The notes under the pieces are model-generated. The model searched no databases. It saw only the letters and a program-made list of their open reading frames with translations, and was not told the DNA's origin. From positions 310,001 to 374,000 of the forward strand of contig NZ_CP102665.1 of assembly GCF_026427355.1 (NCBI RefSeq): a stretch of DNA of 64,000 nt, read 5' to 3'. Within the stretch, counting starts at the first letter, position 1. Every line of letters begins with the position of its first letter. The position numbers and the translations under genes were made by a program. This DNA is from Sphingobium sp. JS3065 (GTDB lineage Bacteria; Pseudomonadota; Alphaproteobacteria; Sphingomonadales; Sphingomonadaceae). Shown in pieces: positions 33,757-44,084 of the stretch.

Positions 33757-36381
33757 TCATGGCTGCCAGTCCGTCATCTGGAGCACGTTGCCGCCGAGCT
33801 TCTGAAACGCGCGCTGGCGGCAGGAGAAGACGATGATCTGCTGATCGCGCGCTTGCCGGTGCAGTGCGTCGAACATGCGCTCGATCCGATCATCGTCCGA
33901 ATAGACGAGCGCGTCGTCGAGGATTACCGGTGCGGGTCGCCCGTCGCGCGCAAGTAGGCGCGCAAAGGCAAGGCGCGTGAGGACCGACAATTGTTCGCGC
34001 ATGCCGCCGCTGAGGCGATCAACATCTTCCTGCAGACCCGCGCGCACGATCGTCTGCGGTAGCAGCGTCTTATCGTCGAAGGTGATTGTGACATCGTCGA
34101 AGAGCAGACCGAGCAGCGGCCGCAGCTCGTTCATCACCGGCTTGAGATAGAGATCGCGCGCGCCCGAACGCGCCGCCTCTAACGCCTGCGTCAATCGCGT
34201 CAGCACGGCGACTTCCCGTTCGAATGCCGAAACGCGTGTCTCGGCGGCGGACAAAGCATCGGCCGTCTCACGCCATGCCTCCTCCACCGCCTCGTCGGAT
34301 CGCGCGGTAATGCGGGCGTTCAATCCAGCGATGGTCTCACGCAGCTGCTGGATTTCAGTTGCTGCCGCCTGCTCGACGGAGCGCACCCGGCGCAGCGACG
34401 CATCAGCCGCGTCCAGATCGAGCGCTTCGGCGCTCCGCTCCTCGAAATTCCGCTGAGCATCCGCCAGCGCGGCATCGCGTTCCGCGAGACGCGCCGTCAG
34501 ATCCTGCCCTCTCGCCTCTCGCTCGTCTAAGGGGCCGATGATCGCGACCACTTGCTCGTCGCGCGTCTGCAGGCGCGCGAGCACAGTCTCCGCCTTGATG
34601 AAGGCCTCGTCGGCTTGGGCTCGGGCAGGTTCGGCCGCGCGTATCGCCTGCGCGGCCTCGCGCCGGCGCTGCTCTGCTGCGTCACGGGCGGCGCGTGTTT
34701 CGTCGGGATCGGCCTTCAACTCGTCCGGAGATGGATCCACGCCGGCTAGCGCGGCCACCGTCTCGCGCAACGCATCCAGCCCCTCGGGCGCGATGACCTT
34801 GAGTTGCGCCCGAGCTTCGCTGGCCTGCGCCTCGATCGACCGGGCAAGAACCTGCTGGGCGCGCGCCGCCGCCAGATCAGCGACCCCCATCGAAGCGAGC
34901 AAGGTCCTGCGCTGCGTCTCGGCGGCGGCAAGACGGCCGTCATCATCGCCGGCGGTGTGGGAGCGCAGCGTGATCGTACCGATGCCCGGCGCGACGAGCT
35001 GGGCGTGGTCGTTATAACCGCGCTCCTCGCCGTCGCCCAGCGTCGCGCCGCCCATCGTTACACGTGCGGAGGCGGAGGCATCATAGGCGACCGTCACGGA
35101 TGGACGCGCGGCATCCTGCACCGCCCGGATGCGGGCGATCTCGACATCCAGATCGGCAAGCTCGTCGATCGCGCCGTCAGGCAGCCGGACGCTGGAGAGT
35201 TGCGCATCGCAGGTTTCGATCGTGCCGCGCATCGCTTCGGCACTCTGTAGCCGCTCCTCCCACTCCGCACGTCGCGCAGCCGCCTCACGCGCCTTGATCG
35301 CCGCATCCAGCAGGACGAGCAACTCGCGTGCCGCCGTTTCGTCCGCCTCGGCCGCCTCGATCTTTGCCTGCGCCCGGGCGATCGCCTCGCCAGCCGACCG
35401 CCGGCGCTCAACCGCCTCGTCGCGGCGGCGATGGGCTTCGCGGCTATCCTCCGCCACCTGCCGCGCTTCGACAAGCGCCTCGTCGAACTGCCGATGCTCG
35501 CGCGAGGCGGTATCGCGTAGTTCGCACGCCAGACCGAGCTGGGCCTGCGCCGCCTTCAGCCGCTCGGCCTGCGCGCGGGCGGCATCGAAGGCGATTTCGG
35601 CGGCATCCACCGCTTGCTTGCGGGCATCGCGCGCATCGCGGCTTTCCAGCTCGGCAAGCCGACGCTGGGCGGCGCCTCGCCGGTCGAGTTCGTCACGCAG
35701 GGTGATCACTTCACCAGCCAACCGCTGTTCCTCTGCCGCCAGCCGGTCGCGTGCATCGATCGCAGCGGCATAACGGCCGCCGGCCTTGGGGCGACCAGTG
35801 GCGGTTACAAGTTGCCCGGCAGCCTCCCCGGCTGCGGCCATGATCTCGGCCATGCGCCGGCCGCCGGTCATCGCCTCCACTTCGCCCTGCACGGATTCTA
35901 GCAGGCTGGTTCGGACCTGCCGGTCGCTCTCTTCCTCGGTCCGGCTGCGCGGTTCGATGCCGGTGAGCCCCTGGCGGACCCACAGCAGGCCCGCCGGCCC
36001 GCCGACGCCGCCATGGATCAGCGTCGCGATGAAATTCTCCGCCTCGTCTGTCTGCGCGATCAGACGTCCGGACGCGAGATCCACGACCCTGGCGAACTTC
36101 CCCGAATAATATTGCTTAGTGATCCTGTAGCGGGCATCGCCGACGATGATGTCAGCCTCGATCAGCGGATTGCCGCCGCTATAGGGGCGCAAGGCACGCA
36201 CGCCGCCAGCGGTGCTGGAATGCGGCTGGAAGAACAGCCCGTGCAACGCCTCGAAGCTGGTCGATTTGCCGAATTCGTTGGCGGCGCACAGCACGTTGAC
36301 GCCGTCGCCGATTCCTTCGATCGCCACGCCGCGCCCGGCGAACCGCTTGACATTGTGGAAGCGGAGCGCTGCGACCTTCAT
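33757..36381 (-). CDS. SbcC/YhaN-like SMC-type ATPase
   Basis: 874 aa with ABC ATPase halves at both ends and a long helical middle. The N-terminus has CAANEFGKST (Walker A) and the C-terminus has DRLSGGMREQLSVL (signature) with PVILDDALVYSDDDR (Walker B) and a terminal His/Arg strand. The middle 170-740 is Ala/Glu/Arg-rich coiled coil. No CxxC zinc-hook motif is visible, unlike SbcC/Rad50. It starts at an ATGA overlap with the phosphoesterase, its expected nuclease partner. The intergenic 33567-33756 contains nothing that I can name. Confidence 0.85.
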   Translation of the reverse strand: MKVAALRFHNVKRFAGRGVAIEGIGDGVNVLCAANEFGKSTSFEALHGLFFQPHSSTAGGVRALRPYSGGNPLIEADIIVGDARYRITKQYYSGKFARVVDLASGRLIAQTDEAENFIATLIHGGVGGPAGLLWVRQGLTGIEPRSRTEEESDRQVRTSLLESVQGEVEAMTGGRRMAEIMAAAGEAAGQLVTATGRPKAGGRYAAAIDARDRLAAEEQRLAGEVITLRDELDRRGAAQRRLAELESRDARDARKQAVDAAEIAFDAARAQAERLKAAQAQLGLACELRDTASREHRQFDEALVEARQVAEDSREAHRRRDEAVERRRSAGEAIARAQAKIEAAEADETAARELLVLLDAAIKAREAAARRAEWEERLQSAEAMRGTIETCDAQLSSVRLPDGAIDELADLDVEIARIRAVQDAARPSVTVAYDASASARVTMGGATLGDGEERGYNDHAQLVAPGIGTITLRSHTAGDDDGRLAAAETQRRTLLASMGVADLAAARAQQVLARSIEAQASEARAQLKVIAPEGLDALRETVAALAGVDPSPDELKADPDETRAARDAAEQRRREAAQAIRAAEPARAQADEAFIKAETVLARLQTRDEQVVAIIGPLDEREARGQDLTARLAERDAALADAQRNFEERSAEALDLDAADASLRRVRSVEQAAATEIQQLRETIAGLNARITARSDEAVEEAWRETADALSAAETRVSAFEREVAVLTRLTQALEAARSGARDLYLKPVMNELRPLLGLLFDDVTITFDDKTLLPQTIVRAGLQEDVDRLSGGMREQLSVLTRLAFARLLARDGRPAPVILDDALVYSDDDRIERMFDALHRQARDQQIIVFSCRQRAFQKLGGNVLQMTDWQP

Positions 36382-37502
36382 TGCGATACCTGCTCGACAT
36401 AGCCGTAGAGACGGGCCAGCGCGGCGACGGCGATCGCCCGGTCAGCGGACGAGCGACCCGCATCTTCACTCTCGGCGAGCAGAGCGTCGGCCGCATCTCG
36501 CAGGGCACCGGCGCGATCGATCCGGTCGAGATCGCCGACGTCGCATTCGGTTGCCAGTCCGGTCTCGTCAAGGTCGAGCCACGCGAAATCGGGGGAGACG
36601 CGTTCGATCCCGGCTGTCAGCACGGTGCGAGCGGCAAGCCCGGTGCGGCCGCTGGCAACCACCCGGGCCAGCGTCTGCCGGCGATCCCGCAGATCGGGCA
36701 GCAGCGCATCGAGCGCCGCATCCGGATCGTCTTCCGCCAGCATATGAAGGTCCAGCGTGCGCCAGGCAAAGCTCCCGGTGGGGACCGAAGTCACCGCGGG
36801 TATCGCGCCGACTCCTGCGATATCGACCAACAACGCCGTGCCGGATCGATCATGTTTGAACCGATCCTGTTCGGGCGAGCCACTATAGTGGGTGCGGGGA
36901 TCGACCTCGATGGCACCGTGCCAATCGCCCAGCGCGAGATAGTCCAGCCCGGCGCGGCGCGCACGATCCGGGGCGATTACCTCCGCGCTGATGGCGTCTT
37001 CGGAAAAGCTCTGGATCGCGCCATGGGCAAGGCCGATGCGGATCGCGCCATCGGCGGTGGCTGCGCCATCCATCCATTCGCTGAGATCGCGACCCGGCCG
37101 CCTTGTCGTGCAGGGTGCAGGCAGAAGGACCGCGTCGCCCGCCAGATCGATCGGCTCTGCCCGTGTCGCCAGCACGACATTGTCCGGCGCCTCGCGGGCC
37201 AGCAGCGTCCACAATTCGGTCGCTTGCAGTGAATCGTGATTGCCCGGGAGGATGACCCAGCGGATCGGCGCATGATGCGCCATCTCGGTCAGCGCCTGTC
37301 GCCGGACATCCGCAGCGGGGGTCTCGGTATCGAATGTGTCGCCCGCCAGTAGGATCGTGTCCACCCCGTTCAGGCGCGCCTGTTCGGCCAGCTTGCCGAG
37401 CACCGCGTGGCGGGCCTCCCGCAGGCGGCCGGGCAGATCGCCAGAGAAGTTTCCGAAGCGCTTGCCGAGATGCAGGTCACTCGAGTGGATGAAACGCGCC
37501 AT
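36378..37502 (-). CDS. SbcD/YhaO-like metallophosphoesterase
   Basis: 374 aa. The dinuclear-metal motifs are in order: SSDLHLGKRF (about 8-17), LLAGDTFDTE (about 52), LPGNHDS (about 85), GLAHGAIQSF and LALGDWHGAIEV. This is the Mre11/SbcD exonuclease type. GTG 37508 is a possible start overlapping the helicase stop, but ATG 37502 has GGAG 5 nt upstream and is preferred. The SbcC-like ATPase follows with a 4-nt overlap. The pair would process DNA ends or hairpins. Confidence 0.87.
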   Translation of the reverse strand: MARFIHSSDLHLGKRFGNFSGDLPGRLREARHAVLGKLAEQARLNGVDTILLAGDTFDTETPAADVRRQALTEMAHHAPIRWVILPGNHDSLQATELWTLLAREAPDNVVLATRAEPIDLAGDAVLLPAPCTTRRPGRDLSEWMDGAATADGAIRIGLAHGAIQSFSEDAISAEVIAPDRARRAGLDYLALGDWHGAIEVDPRTHYSGSPEQDRFKHDRSGTALLVDIAGVGAIPAVTSVPTGSFAWRTLDLHMLAEDDPDAALDALLPDLRDRRQTLARVVASGRTGLAARTVLTAGIERVSPDFAWLDLDETGLATECDVGDLDRIDRAGALRDAADALLAESEDAGRSSADRAIAVAALARLYGYVEQVSQ

Positions 37503-37504
37503 GC

Positions 37505-40500
37505 TCACTCCACCTCAGGCATGGCGGGATCGATCGACGCAGCCGCGCCGTCTCCACGCCCGCGCGCGATCGCTTCGTCGAGGCGAGCGCGCGATCCGGC
37601 TGCCAGCCGCTCGACCCCCAGCATGCGCGCCAGCTCGCGCGCAGGATCTGGCTCCTCAAGCAGGTCTAGATTATCGCGGACGACCGCCGACAGTTCCGCA
37701 AGCGGGATATCCGGGATCGCCCGGCGTGCTTCATCGCCATGGGGAGGGCGATACGGGTGGAAATCGAGGATGGCGCCGGCCTTCCAGATGAACTCGCCGC
37801 TCGATTCCCGCGTCCGGTCATAGTCGCGCAGGTGCATGTCGATCCGCTCGCGGATCTTGCCTCCGGTACGCAGCCAGCCATGCGCGCGGGCGACGCGCTG
37901 GCATAATATATCGGTGCGCAGCGGGCTCTCGGTCTCGATCACCGCAACGACCATCGCGCGCAGCGAATCGCGATATGCGAAATCGAAAAACTGGTTCGGA
38001 TCGGCCGCAAACCCCGTCAGATCGGTGATGCGATAACGGCCAACCAGATCATCTGATACGACCGAGGCCGGGGCGGGGGCGGGAGCCTTGTCGGTGATCC
38101 TGACCGGCATGACCGAGTCACAGACCTCCGCGGACACCAGCTCGATCTCGATCGGCACGGGCGCGGGCGCCACCTCATCGGTGTGCGCTGCCGCCTCGTC
38201 GTTGCGAATGCCCTCGATCCCCTCGACCTCGTGTCCCATGTCCCAGTGCGCAGTGACGCTGCTGTCCGGTTCCGCCGCGCGGCTTGCCTCCAAGAGCGCC
38301 TCCAGCGCCATGTGCAGCCGATCCGCGCAACCGGCGGCATCGTACCACCAGTCGGTCGACCAGACGCGCAGCATGTTCCAGCCGAGACCCGTCAGCACCT
38401 GTTCGCGCACCTTGTCGCGATCACGGGCAGTCGCCGCGCTGTGGTAGGACGCGCCGTCGCATTCGACCCCGGCGAGATAGGCTCCAGGCAGATCCGGGTG
38501 CCGGACACCCAGGTCGATGCGAAAGCCCGAGATGCCGACCTGCGGCACGATCTGCCAGCCCCGTTGTTCGAGCTGTGCGGCCACCGCCTCCTCGAAGGGA
38601 GACTCGAAGCCCCCCACCGAACCCGCGGTCTGGGCCGGCAACGCGATCGCGCCACGCTCCGCATAGTCGAGAAAGGTCTTGAGGTGGTTCACCGCCAGCG
38701 CCTTGGTCCGCGTCGGATCGATCTGGTCGGCGGTGAAGCCCGAGAAGACGATTAGTTCCTGCCGTGCGCGCGTTACGGCGACGTTCAGGCGCCGCTCACC
38801 GCCGTCGCGGTTGAGCGCGCCGAAGTCCATCGTCAGCTTGCCCGCCGCATCCTTCCAGAAGGTGATCGAGAACAGCATGACGTCACGTTCGTCGCCCTGT
38901 ACATTCTCCAGATTCTTGACGATGGTTGCCTCGACCCGCTCATCGGCAAAGAACCATTCGAGCGCCGGCTCGTCGCGCCGGGCGACGTCCAGCAGATCGA
39001 GGATCAGCGACTGTTGCTGCGCATTGAAGGTGATGATGCCCAGCGTCGGTCGGCTCTTTTCGGGAAGCTCCAGCCACCCGCGCATGCGCGCGACCGCCTC
39101 ATCCGCGACGGCCTGCGCCTCGATCCGGTTGGTCCGGCTCTTGCCGCGATCATAGATGCCGTGCGGCACCTTGCGCAGACGCACTGCCCGGTCCTCAACC
39201 TGCGGCGACGGGAAGGTCACGAGCCGGTTCTGATAATAGTGGTTGTTGGAGAAGGCGATCAGTGACTCGCTGCGGCTGCGATAATGCCAGCGCAGGTCGC
39301 GCACCGGGATGCCCGACGCCTTTGCCTCGTCGAGGATGCTCTCCATATCCCGCTCATGGTCAGCGACATCCTCGTCGTCGTCGTTCCTGCCAAAGAAGTT
39401 GGTTGGCGGCAGCTGCTTGGGATCGCCGACAATGATCGTCTGGCGCCCGCGCGCGATCGCGCCGACCGCATCCCAGGTCGTGATCTGCGAGGCCTCGTCG
39501 AAGATAACGACGTCGAACAAGGCCTGGTTGGGCGGCAGATATTGCGCGATCGAAAGCGGCGACATCAGCATGCAGGGGGCGAGCTTCGAGAAAGTTTCCG
39601 GCATCTTGCCGATCATGTCGCGGATCGACTGGCTCGGGCGCTGCAGCTCCATCTGGTAGCGCAGCAGGCCCAATTCGGAGTTGCGCGGCACGCTCTGCAC
39701 CGCAGGCAGGTTGTGCGCGAGCGCGCCGATCACGCGGCCTGTGGCATGGGAGCGTACCAAATCGTCGATCTCGCGGAATTCGGCAATCGCATTCTCATGC
39801 TGGAAGCGCCGGAAATCGCGCAGCACTGGATCACTGTCCAGCACCATAGGCAGCCACCAGCGCGCATAGCCCAGCCGGAATGCCTTGCGCGCGCCCTCGG
39901 CGGACACGACTCCGGCTTCGATCTGCTCGACCAGCGCGATAAGCCCGGAAGCGATCGCCCGGTTGCGAACACGGCACCATGCCGACCAGTCGCGCAGCAG
40001 GTGGCGTGCTTCCACAAGCGCCGTCAGCGATACCGAAAGGGTGGTCAGCGCGCTCGGTGCGGCTTCGAGCGTGACATTGCGTCCCGCCGCCCTGGCGAAG
40101 CGGCTCCGCGCGTCGTCGAAGCCCTGTCGCGCCGCCAGCAGCTTGGCGCCGTCCTGCCAGAGGCGATCGCTCTGATCGCGCTCGTGCAATGCGGTCGCGA
40201 TCCGCCGGGTGGCAGTCTCCACCGCGCCCGCGTCGCGACCCTCCAGACGTAGTGCCGCGCGCAGCCTTTCCGCGTGAGCGAGGATGTCGGCGATGGCGGT
40301 CAGATCGGTGTCGAGGCCAGTGAACGGAAGCGACCGGCCGGCCAATGGGCTCTTGTCGATCGCCGCCAAATGCTCCTTCATCCTGCGTAACTGGGGCAGA
40401 TCACTTTCAGGGTCGGCCGCGCCGCCACTGGCATAGGTCTGGAGCAGGCGCGACACCTTGCGCTTGCCGAGCGCCGAAAGCGGCCAGAGGGACGCGTTCG

Positions 40501-43500
40501 CCTCGCGCCATTGGCGATCGAGCGTTTCGATTTCAATCGCCCGCACACTATCCAGCGGGAAGGGCGCGGCGAGTTGGTTTTCGGCTTCCCGATATTTGCC
40601 GATCGCGCCGGTCAATGCGGCCAGATCGCCCGCCGATCGAGGGATTTCGGGATCGAACGCGATCGAGATGTCGCGATCGCGCCCCGCCTCCATCGCTTCA
40701 GCCAGAGAGGCAAATGTCGCGATCTCGGCGCTCACAGGCTGATTGTCGGCACCAAGTCCGATAGCGCTGCGCCATGCGTCGAGCGCGCCGGCCAGCAGGT
40801 CGGCGGCGTTGCGCAGCGACTGGGCGGCAGCGATCAGTTCCTCCTGCTGAGCTGCGCCAGGCTCTTCGATGTCGACCAGATCCAGCGCGGGCCGCCGTTC
40901 GACCGATGCGAAGATCAGACCCAATTCCCCCGCCAGTTCTTCCAGAGCCGCCAATGCCGGCGTGTCGTGCACCTGCCCCCACGGCCAATCGAACTCCGGG
41001 GCCGGGGTATCCGCCTCGCGTAGAGCGATGCCCAGTGCGAGATAAGGCGTCCAGCCACTGGGCGCAGGCCTGTGCAATGCCTCTACATAGGCGTTGAGCG
41101 TATCGCGGCGCAGCTTCAGCCGCTCGTTGACGGCGATCCATTCCGCAGGATCAACACGTCCACCATGTTCCCACGCAGCCTTGAGCTGCGCCAGGAAATG
41201 GCGTCGGTCAGCCTTGCTGGAATGCAGCTCGATACACTGGTCGCCCAGCCCATGTTCGCGCAGGCGGCGATAGACGACGTCGAGGGCAGCCGTCTTTTCC
41301 GCCACGAACAGCACCGTCTTCCCGACGCCCAGGCAATTGGCGATCATGTTCGCGATGGTCTGGCTCTTGCCCGTGCCCGGCGGCCCCACGATCACGAAAT
41401 CGCGGCCCGCCGCCGCCGCCAGGCTGGCGGCGGTCTGCGAGGAGTCGGACGGCAACAGGCTGATAATATCCGCCGGCGCATAGTCGCGATCGAGGTCACG
41501 CTCGTCACGGATAGCGGGCTGCCCGTCATCCGCCCCAAACGGCTTGTCCGGTGTATCGATCAGGTGGCGGACGACCCGGTTCTCGCGCAATGCCTCGGTG
41601 CGCTCGACCAGGTCCTTCCACATCAGGAACTTGGCGAAGCTGAACGTCGACAGAGCAGTGTCGTCGATGACCTCCATGCCTGGAACATCGCGCACCGCCT
41701 GCCGCATCATCGCCAGCACACGCGGCACATCGATGCCGCTGTCGTCAAGCGGCAGATCGCCACCGAACTGGGGCAGCCGGAGATCGAAATCGCGTTCCAG
41801 GAACTGAAGGAGTGTCGCGTTGAAGCGCGGCTCATCTTCATGGAAGCGCAGGCGGAAGGGGGCGGTCGCGCTGCGGCGCTCCACCTTGACGGGAATCAGC
41901 AGTAACGGCGCGCGATAGCTGCGCTCGTCCTCCGGCTTTTTCTTCCAGCGCAGGAAGCCGACCGCCAGAAACAGGGTGTTGGCTCCGCCCTCGGCGAAAT
42001 CGTTGCGCACCTGCCGATATAGGTCGATCAGGCGCGCTTCAAGCTGGGGTGCGTCCAGCGGCGACGGCAACTCGTCCCGTTGCAGGGCTTCGGCTGCAAA
42101 GCCGCGCTGGAGATCGCGGCCATGCACCTCGCGATACAGGACCGCGTCGCGCTCACCTAAAGGGTTTTGCTGGGGCAATGACACGATCTGGATTGCGGCA
42201 CCGTCCGCCAGTCTGTCCTCGAGATAGGCGACATCGGTGCAAAGGAACGGAATCGTCTTTTTCGATTCCGGGAAGTTCAGCAGCCGGTTGCGGAGCGTCA
42301 GGTCAAGCAGCTTCTTTTGCCAGCGATCAATGCGGCCAGCGGCGGTCGTCGGTTTCTCCTCGACCTGCATGTCCGGCAATTCGTTGAACGAGGGGGCAGC
42401 GGGCAGCGACAATGCTGCGACCGACGCGCCTTCTTCATCCCCCGACGCATCATGCCGCGATGCCTCGTGGGAGGCGAGCGGGGTGATGCCGCCACTGCGC
42501 GCGCGCCGCACATCAATTGCCGCGACGAAGGCGTGCGCCTCCTCCTCTCTCATACGATGATCGAGAGCCCGCTGCGCCATGTCCAGAGCCATAGCCGGAC
42601 GATGGGTGACGCCGGTCGTCTCGAACACGATCAATTCGCGCGACGCCAGCGCCTTGCGAATCTCCATCTGGTCGGTTTCAATCGTGTTGCCCAAGGTCCG
42701 CTTCGTCAGCCAGACGCCCACCGCCGCATGGCCCAGGAACATCAGGATCACTGGATACAGGCCCGCCCCTTCCAGGGTTGCAGCGATCAGCAAAGTCGTA
42801 TCCAGGCAGGTGCCAAGCCGCTCTTCTGCAATCGTGGCGGGCCGCCGCACCTTCTGCCCGCGATCTTCGAAGCTGGCCGGCGGCTCGGCGTAATGGATCC
42901 CCATCGCGGCAACAGCGGAATAGATCGCCGCCGCGAGCATGTAGCTGCGCTGCGGATCGCCCGACTGATAGCCGTCCAGCCCACTGGGATGGCCATGCTC
43001 GGCCAGTCGGTCGGCTGCGCTGCGCAGGATACGGGCGACGGCGGGGTCGTTCGGCATCACGAAGGCGGGCAGCAATTGCGCCATGTCGGTGACGCCACCC
43101 CATTCGTCACGGGCGAGCAGGCGGACCGGAAAGCGTTGCTCGTTGAGCACCGCATCGCCGGCCGACAGCCTTAAGGTGATCTCGCCGCGCTCGGCTTCGT
43201 TCAGTCCAGCAAGATAGCCAGAGTCGAGATCGACCTTGCGATCGCCCAGCGGAAGGCTGTCGCCCGGTACAAGCCGATCGATTGTCCAGGACTTGGCACG
43301 CAGAAACGCAGGTGATGAGGTGAGATCGACACGGATATTTTCGTGATGTCGTCCGTCGGCATTTTCTATCCGGATGGATCGGATGACGGGTATCGCGTTC
43401 TGATAGGAAGCATAGGTGAAGCTACCTGCAATGTCTGCGGCGACTGTCGGATCGTTCACACTCGCGCTGCTAGGATTACCCGCCATGAAATCTTGATCGT

Positions 43501-43513
43501 TAGAATCGCGCAT
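37505..43513 (-). CDS. Giant DUF4011/SF1 helicase/REase/DUF3320 protein
   Basis: 2002 aa. The DUF4011 region begins near residue 390 (KLLDLTLRNRLLNF). A superfamily-1 helicase follows: VGPPGTGKSQTIANMIANC (about 710), FDEASQITTWDAV, VGDPKQLPPTNFF and RDVMLFSITFWKDA. A PD-(D/E)XK nuclease domain has FRIDLGVRHP and GVECDGASYH (about 1690). DUF3320-like sequence ends the protein (YRITDLTGFAADPNQFFDF). Such proteins recur in defence islands. It is the first gene of an operon with SbcD- and SbcC-like partners, so together they could sense and destroy foreign DNA. The promoter should lie in 43514-43600. Confidence 0.87.
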   Translation of the reverse strand: MRDSNDQDFMAGNPSSASVNDPTVAADIAGSFTYASYQNAIPVIRSIRIENADGRHHENIRVDLTSSPAFLRAKSWTIDRLVPGDSLPLGDRKVDLDSGYLAGLNEAERGEITLRLSAGDAVLNEQRFPVRLLARDEWGGVTDMAQLLPAFVMPNDPAVARILRSAADRLAEHGHPSGLDGYQSGDPQRSYMLAAAIYSAVAAMGIHYAEPPASFEDRGQKVRRPATIAEERLGTCLDTTLLIAATLEGAGLYPVILMFLGHAAVGVWLTKRTLGNTIETDQMEIRKALASRELIVFETTGVTHRPAMALDMAQRALDHRMREEEAHAFVAAIDVRRARSGGITPLASHEASRHDASGDEEGASVAALSLPAAPSFNELPDMQVEEKPTTAAGRIDRWQKKLLDLTLRNRLLNFPESKKTIPFLCTDVAYLEDRLADGAAIQIVSLPQQNPLGERDAVLYREVHGRDLQRGFAAEALQRDELPSPLDAPQLEARLIDLYRQVRNDFAEGGANTLFLAVGFLRWKKKPEDERSYRAPLLLIPVKVERRSATAPFRLRFHEDEPRFNATLLQFLERDFDLRLPQFGGDLPLDDSGIDVPRVLAMMRQAVRDVPGMEVIDDTALSTFSFAKFLMWKDLVERTEALRENRVVRHLIDTPDKPFGADDGQPAIRDERDLDRDYAPADIISLLPSDSSQTAASLAAAAGRDFVIVGPPGTGKSQTIANMIANCLGVGKTVLFVAEKTAALDVVYRRLREHGLGDQCIELHSSKADRRHFLAQLKAAWEHGGRVDPAEWIAVNERLKLRRDTLNAYVEALHRPAPSGWTPYLALGIALREADTPAPEFDWPWGQVHDTPALAALEELAGELGLIFASVERRPALDLVDIEEPGAAQQEELIAAAQSLRNAADLLAGALDAWRSAIGLGADNQPVSAEIATFASLAEAMEAGRDRDISIAFDPEIPRSAGDLAALTGAIGKYREAENQLAAPFPLDSVRAIEIETLDRQWREANASLWPLSALGKRKVSRLLQTYASGGAADPESDLPQLRRMKEHLAAIDKSPLAGRSLPFTGLDTDLTAIADILAHAERLRAALRLEGRDAGAVETATRRIATALHERDQSDRLWQDGAKLLAARQGFDDARSRFARAAGRNVTLEAAPSALTTLSVSLTALVEARHLLRDWSAWCRVRNRAIASGLIALVEQIEAGVVSAEGARKAFRLGYARWWLPMVLDSDPVLRDFRRFQHENAIAEFREIDDLVRSHATGRVIGALAHNLPAVQSVPRNSELGLLRYQMELQRPSQSIRDMIGKMPETFSKLAPCMLMSPLSIAQYLPPNQALFDVVIFDEASQITTWDAVGAIARGRQTIIVGDPKQLPPTNFFGRNDDDEDVADHERDMESILDEAKASGIPVRDLRWHYRSRSESLIAFSNNHYYQNRLVTFPSPQVEDRAVRLRKVPHGIYDRGKSRTNRIEAQAVADEAVARMRGWLELPEKSRPTLGIITFNAQQQSLILDLLDVARRDEPALEWFFADERVEATIVKNLENVQGDERDVMLFSITFWKDAAGKLTMDFGALNRDGGERRLNVAVTRARQELIVFSGFTADQIDPTRTKALAVNHLKTFLDYAERGAIALPAQTAGSVGGFESPFEEAVAAQLEQRGWQIVPQVGISGFRIDLGVRHPDLPGAYLAGVECDGASYHSAATARDRDKVREQVLTGLGWNMLRVWSTDWWYDAAGCADRLHMALEALLEASRAAEPDSSVTAHWDMGHEVEGIEGIRNDEAAAHTDEVAPAPVPIEIELVSAEVCDSVMPVRITDKAPAPAPASVVSDDLVGRYRITDLTGFAADPNQFFDFAYRDSLRAMVVAVIETESPLRTDILCQRVARAHGWLRTGGKIRERIDMHLRDYDRTRESSGEFIWKAGAILDFHPYRPPHGDEARRAIPDIPLAELSAVVRDNLDLLEEPDPARELARMLGVERLAAGSRARLDEAIARGRGDGAAASIDPAMPEVE

Positions 43514-44084
43514 AAGCCCCCCATCCAGAGGGAATCTAATAAAGCACGCTCGCTAAAAAAAGATAAAATCACGGTCTACGGCTTTGTTGAATGGGGCTGA
43601 GCAAATGACAGCTCTTTTCGGTTGATCCCGTAGATGCGGCCATTCAGATTTCTATTAGAACACGACAATTGGCACGTCATGAACGAACGGCTGTTTTTGG
43701 GATTAGCGCTCGATTGCCCAGCGGCCAAAATTACGGCGCACTGTTGGCAGTCCGTTCTGCAACGCCCGATCGGCAGCTTCTTTTAGGACCGGACTTTCAT
43801 AAAGCTGCTGTAAACGACCGGCTCTGGTCGCCTGCCGCCGGAAACCTGACCGTCCGGAGCTGAGCACCGAAAATTGGCACCTGAACGGCCGACAAGGGTC
43901 GTAGTCTGGAGACGAACTGATCAGTTATCGCATAGCCCATCGCCCCGATCGCAGCCAGCCGAACCAACGTGATCATATCCTTTGATGAGCGCGCTACTCC
44001 TTGGCATCGACAAGAAACACAGGTGAGGCGTGGAAGTCTCACATGCAATTATTGTCCTCGGGTTCCGCACTGCTATGAAACGCC
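43514..44084. other. Gene-free region with repeat debris
   Basis: 571 nt between the helicase start and the MFS stop. Short open frames on both strands are not protein-like. It contains the first copy of the 53-nt repeat (43848-43901), and the helicase promoter should be near 43514-43600, where AT content rises. Confidence 0.5.
43848..43901 (+). repeat. 53-nt dispersed repeat, copy 1
   Basis: Starts ACCGTCCGGAGCTGAGC and ends CTGAACGGCC...GGGTCG. Further copies, all in the same orientation, lie at 46204, 49113 and 55192. Shared positions are ACCGTC at the start, a GAAA-TT block in the middle, and (C)TGAACGGC then GGGTCG at the end. Confidence 0.65.
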
